NCBI RefSeq assembly: GCF_013177315.1
Contig: NZ_CP053661.1
Coordinates: 1,116,001-1,180,000, forward strand
Length of the DNA: 64,000 nt
Direction of reading: 5' to 3'
Source: Thermoleptolyngbya sichuanensis A183
GTDB taxonomy: Bacteria > Cyanobacteriota > Cyanobacteriia > Elainellales > Elainellaceae
In this document: positions 62,741 to 64,000 of the stretch, piece by piece
Layout of the letters: each line of letters starts with the position of its first letter
Position numbering within the stretch: position 1 is the first letter of the stretch
Made by a program: the position numbers and the translations under genes
Notes under the pieces: model-generated
Told to the model about the DNA's origin: nothing
What the model saw: only the letters and a program-made list of their open reading frames with translations
Databases searched by the model: none

Positions 62741-63277
62741 CTACAAATCTTGAGCCTCGTAAACTTGCTGGCTGAATCGCTGAAAGTCTTCCTCACAGAG
62801 CTTTAGCGCCTCCACCGCAGTCGCATATCCAGCCGCATCAAACAAGTCTCGCTCGCGGATCTTTGGCAGCCATGAGCGCAGCTTAATTAGCTCTGTTTCG
62901 TTTTCGTCGAGTTCGGCAAAGGTAAGATTCTGCTCTTGCCGCTCGTGCTCTAGCTCTTTGTGAAAGTCCTGACAGCGCCCCAGAAATTCCTCGTACTCGG
63001 CCTCCGCCTGCTGCTGAAATCGCTCAATTAGTCTTGAGTTTTGCTTCTCCTCTTCAATCGTGACGGTCAGCAGATCCGCCTCCCCGCCACCGTCGATAAT
63101 TTCCATCGTCAATGTCTCTAGCTGTAGCTGCAAACTCTGGCGTTGGGGCAGCACGCACACCGATTGCTGGAGATACAATCCCCCCCACCCTTTTAACTTT
63201 CGCCAGACGTAGACCCTCTGCGTGGACGGCTGAGAGGGGACACGGTAGATCAGCAGATTCCAGGACTGACCAGACAT
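62741..63277 (-). CDS. ChrB N-terminal-domain protein
   Basis: A 178-residue soluble protein that starts WNLLIYRVPSQPSTQRVYVWRKLKGWGGLYLQQ, the signature of the ChrB N-terminal domain, which in chromate-resistance loci acts as a regulator or accessory of chromate efflux. The remaining residues form long charged helices (QNSRLIERFQQQAEAEYEEF, CQDFHKELEHERQEQNL). The C-terminal ChrB half seen in chromate-resistance proteins is missing. The ATG at 63277 is preferred; the frame remains open far upstream, but that part overlaps the divergent transporter's coding strand and lacks protein-like composition. It is divergent from an MFS gene, and ChrB-N proteins are known beside MFS transporters. Chromate as substrate is inference. 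Confidence 0.8.
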   Translation of the reverse strand: MSGQSWNLLIYRVPSQPSTQRVYVWRKLKGWGGLYLQQSVCVLPQRQSLQLQLETLTMEIIDGGGEADLLTVTIEEEKQNSRLIERFQQQAEAEYEEFLGRCQDFHKELEHERQEQNLTFAELDENETELIKLRSWLPKIRERDLFDAAGYATAVEALKLCEEDFQRFSQQVYEAQDL

Positions 63278-63286
63278 GGGTTTATT

Positions 63287-63344
63287 GTAACAGGTGTTGC
63301 ATTTATCCTGAAGACGTGTCAAACTCTGATGCAACAAGTGTTGC
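63287..63344. promoter_or_regulatory. Paired 14-bp palindromes, candidate operators
   Basis: GTAACAGGTGTTGC (63287-63300, one mismatch) and GCAACAAGTGTTGC (63331-63344, perfect) share the form GYAACA-NN-TGTTGC. Their centres are 44 bp apart, about four helical turns. A half-site TTGTTGC follows at about 63354-63360. They lie between the divergent ChrB-like and MFS genes, where a repressor would control both. The regulator is not identified. Confidence 0.55.
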
Positions 63345-63414
63345 TTAATCTGCTTGTTGCCTGATGATGCCCTAGAAGCAGTTGCCTCCCTGGAAACTCT
63401 TGGAAGAGTGTTTA

Positions 63415-63459
63415 CTACAAATCCTCCTGCTACAAGTCCTCTTGCTACAAATCCTCTGG
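63415..63459. repeat. 15-bp triplet repeat before the MFS start
   Basis: CTACAAATCCTCCTG, CTACAAGTCCTCTTG and CTACAAATCCTCTGG end 2 bp before the ATG at 63462. They occupy the position where a ribosome binding site would be, and none is visible. Confidence 0.85.
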
Positions 63460-63461
63460 CA

Positions 63462-64000
63462 TGAAAAACTCTGCACTTTGGTTCGTAATTTGTTTGGGGG
63501 TAGTGAGTCTGTGCGCGGATGCGACCTACGAAGGGGCACGGAGCATCACGGGCGCGTATCTGGGCAGCCTGGGTGCAAGCGGCGCAGTGGTGGGCTGGGT
63601 GGCGGGGCTGGGCGAACTGATTGGCTACGGGTTTCGGCTGGTCATTGGCTATTTGAGCGATCGCACTCGGCAATATTGGCGCATCACCACGCTGGGCTAC
63701 TGCATCAACACGGCCGTCGTACCGCTGCTGTCGCTGACCACCACCTGGCCCGCCGCCGCCGGATTGATGATCGCCGAACGCACAGGCAAGGCGGTTCGCA
63801 CGCCGCCGCGAGATGTGCTGCTGTCCCACGGCGCGATGCAGATCGGGCGGGGATTTGGCTTTGGGCTGCACGAGGCGATGGATCAAATTGGGGCTGTGGG
63901 CGGGCCGCTGATGGTGGCGGCGATGCTGACTTGGCAGTATGGCTATCGCGGCGGCTTTGCGATTCTGGTGATTCCGGCGGTGCTGGGGCTGCTGGTGCTG
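63462..64000 (+). CDS. MFS transporter (5' part only)
   Basis: The first 179 residues of a major facilitator superfamily transporter; the gene continues beyond the window. It begins MKNSALWFVICLGVVSLCAD and shows the MFS loop motif YGFRLVIGYLSDRTRQYWR between helices 2 and 3, then VRTPPRDVLLSHGA and RGFGFGLHEAMDQIGAVGGP, typical of the group found beside ChrB-N proteins and annotated as putative resistance efflux proteins. About five helices are seen. The ATG at 63462 has no Shine-Dalgarno. The substrate is unknown; metal oxyanion efflux is possible from context. Confidence 0.85.

Noticed and set aside
62741-63886. A 381-codon frame extending the ChrB-like gene upstream.
   Set aside because: The extra 200 residues are antisense to the divergent MFS gene and its promoter and have non-protein-like composition. 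The ChrB signature starts right after the ATG at 63277.

Overview
The window is a piece of a cyanobacterial chromosome. The sequence shows cytochrome b6 (petB) beside the D1-processing protease ctpA, a DnaE polymerase carried on two genes that end and begin with split-intein halves, a cyanoexosortase with its HpsJ-like partner, DUF4278 and DUF4112 proteins, and the cyanobacterial octamer GCGATCGC at very high density on both strands. Base composition is fairly GC-rich. A Leptolyngbya-like filamentous lineage would fit, but that is a guess from general features.

Layout. 1-17 kb: petB(-)/ctpA(+), an HD phosphohydrolase, a two-gene ABC-2 exporter, a double-AAA ATPase facing an ArsA-type ATPase across a tandem repeat block, a CPBP protease with an aluminium-resistance-type PLP protein, dtd, a histidine kinase, a NurA nuclease and a PrxQ-type peroxiredoxin. 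16.4-24.3 kb: tRNA-Glu, several miniature inverted-repeat elements, a gene-poor stretch and an intact insertion sequence, then mnmG, miaE (both tRNA modification) and a GNAT acetyltransferase. 24.4-34.2 kb: glycosyltransferase, a 58-aa DUF4278 protein, cyanoexosortase/HpsJ-like pair, glyS, a sulfotransferase, a conserved hypothetical gene and a DUF4112 gene. 34.6-43.1 kb: a lipoprotein-like gene, the split dnaE locus (N-half, Uma2-family gene, C-half, all on one strand within 4.8 kb), a dihydroorotase-like gene with a degenerate metal site, and a two-domain histidine phosphatase that seems to start with CTG. 43.6-55.6 kb: CPBP protease, penicillin-binding protein 1A, tyrS, a peptide-type solute-binding protein, YciI, a truncated Uma2 gene, cysK and small membrane proteins. 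55.7-62.7 kb: an organophosphonate module: FAD-dependent oxidoreductase (TIGR03364 type) and phosphonatase-like HAD hydrolase on the minus strand, and a solute-binding protein, ATPase and fused permease of the 2-aminoethylphosphonate importer type on the plus strand. 62.7-64 kb: a ChrB N-terminal-domain protein divergent from an MFS transporter that runs off the window, with paired palindromes between them.

The best candidate for something unusual is the dnaE locus. The two halves of the split-intein polymerase lie 834 bp apart, in the same orientation and reading register, with a PD-(D/E)XK nuclease-family (Uma2) gene between them, where a contiguous intein would carry its homing endonuclease. 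The intergenic DNA is also notable. There are at least six families of short inverted-repeat elements, one of them as two identical 138-bp copies with 3-bp target duplications. There are also many short tandem arrays, three with an exact 11-bp period and two that begin at a gene's own stop codon.

All family assignments come from reading the translated sequence; no database search was run.
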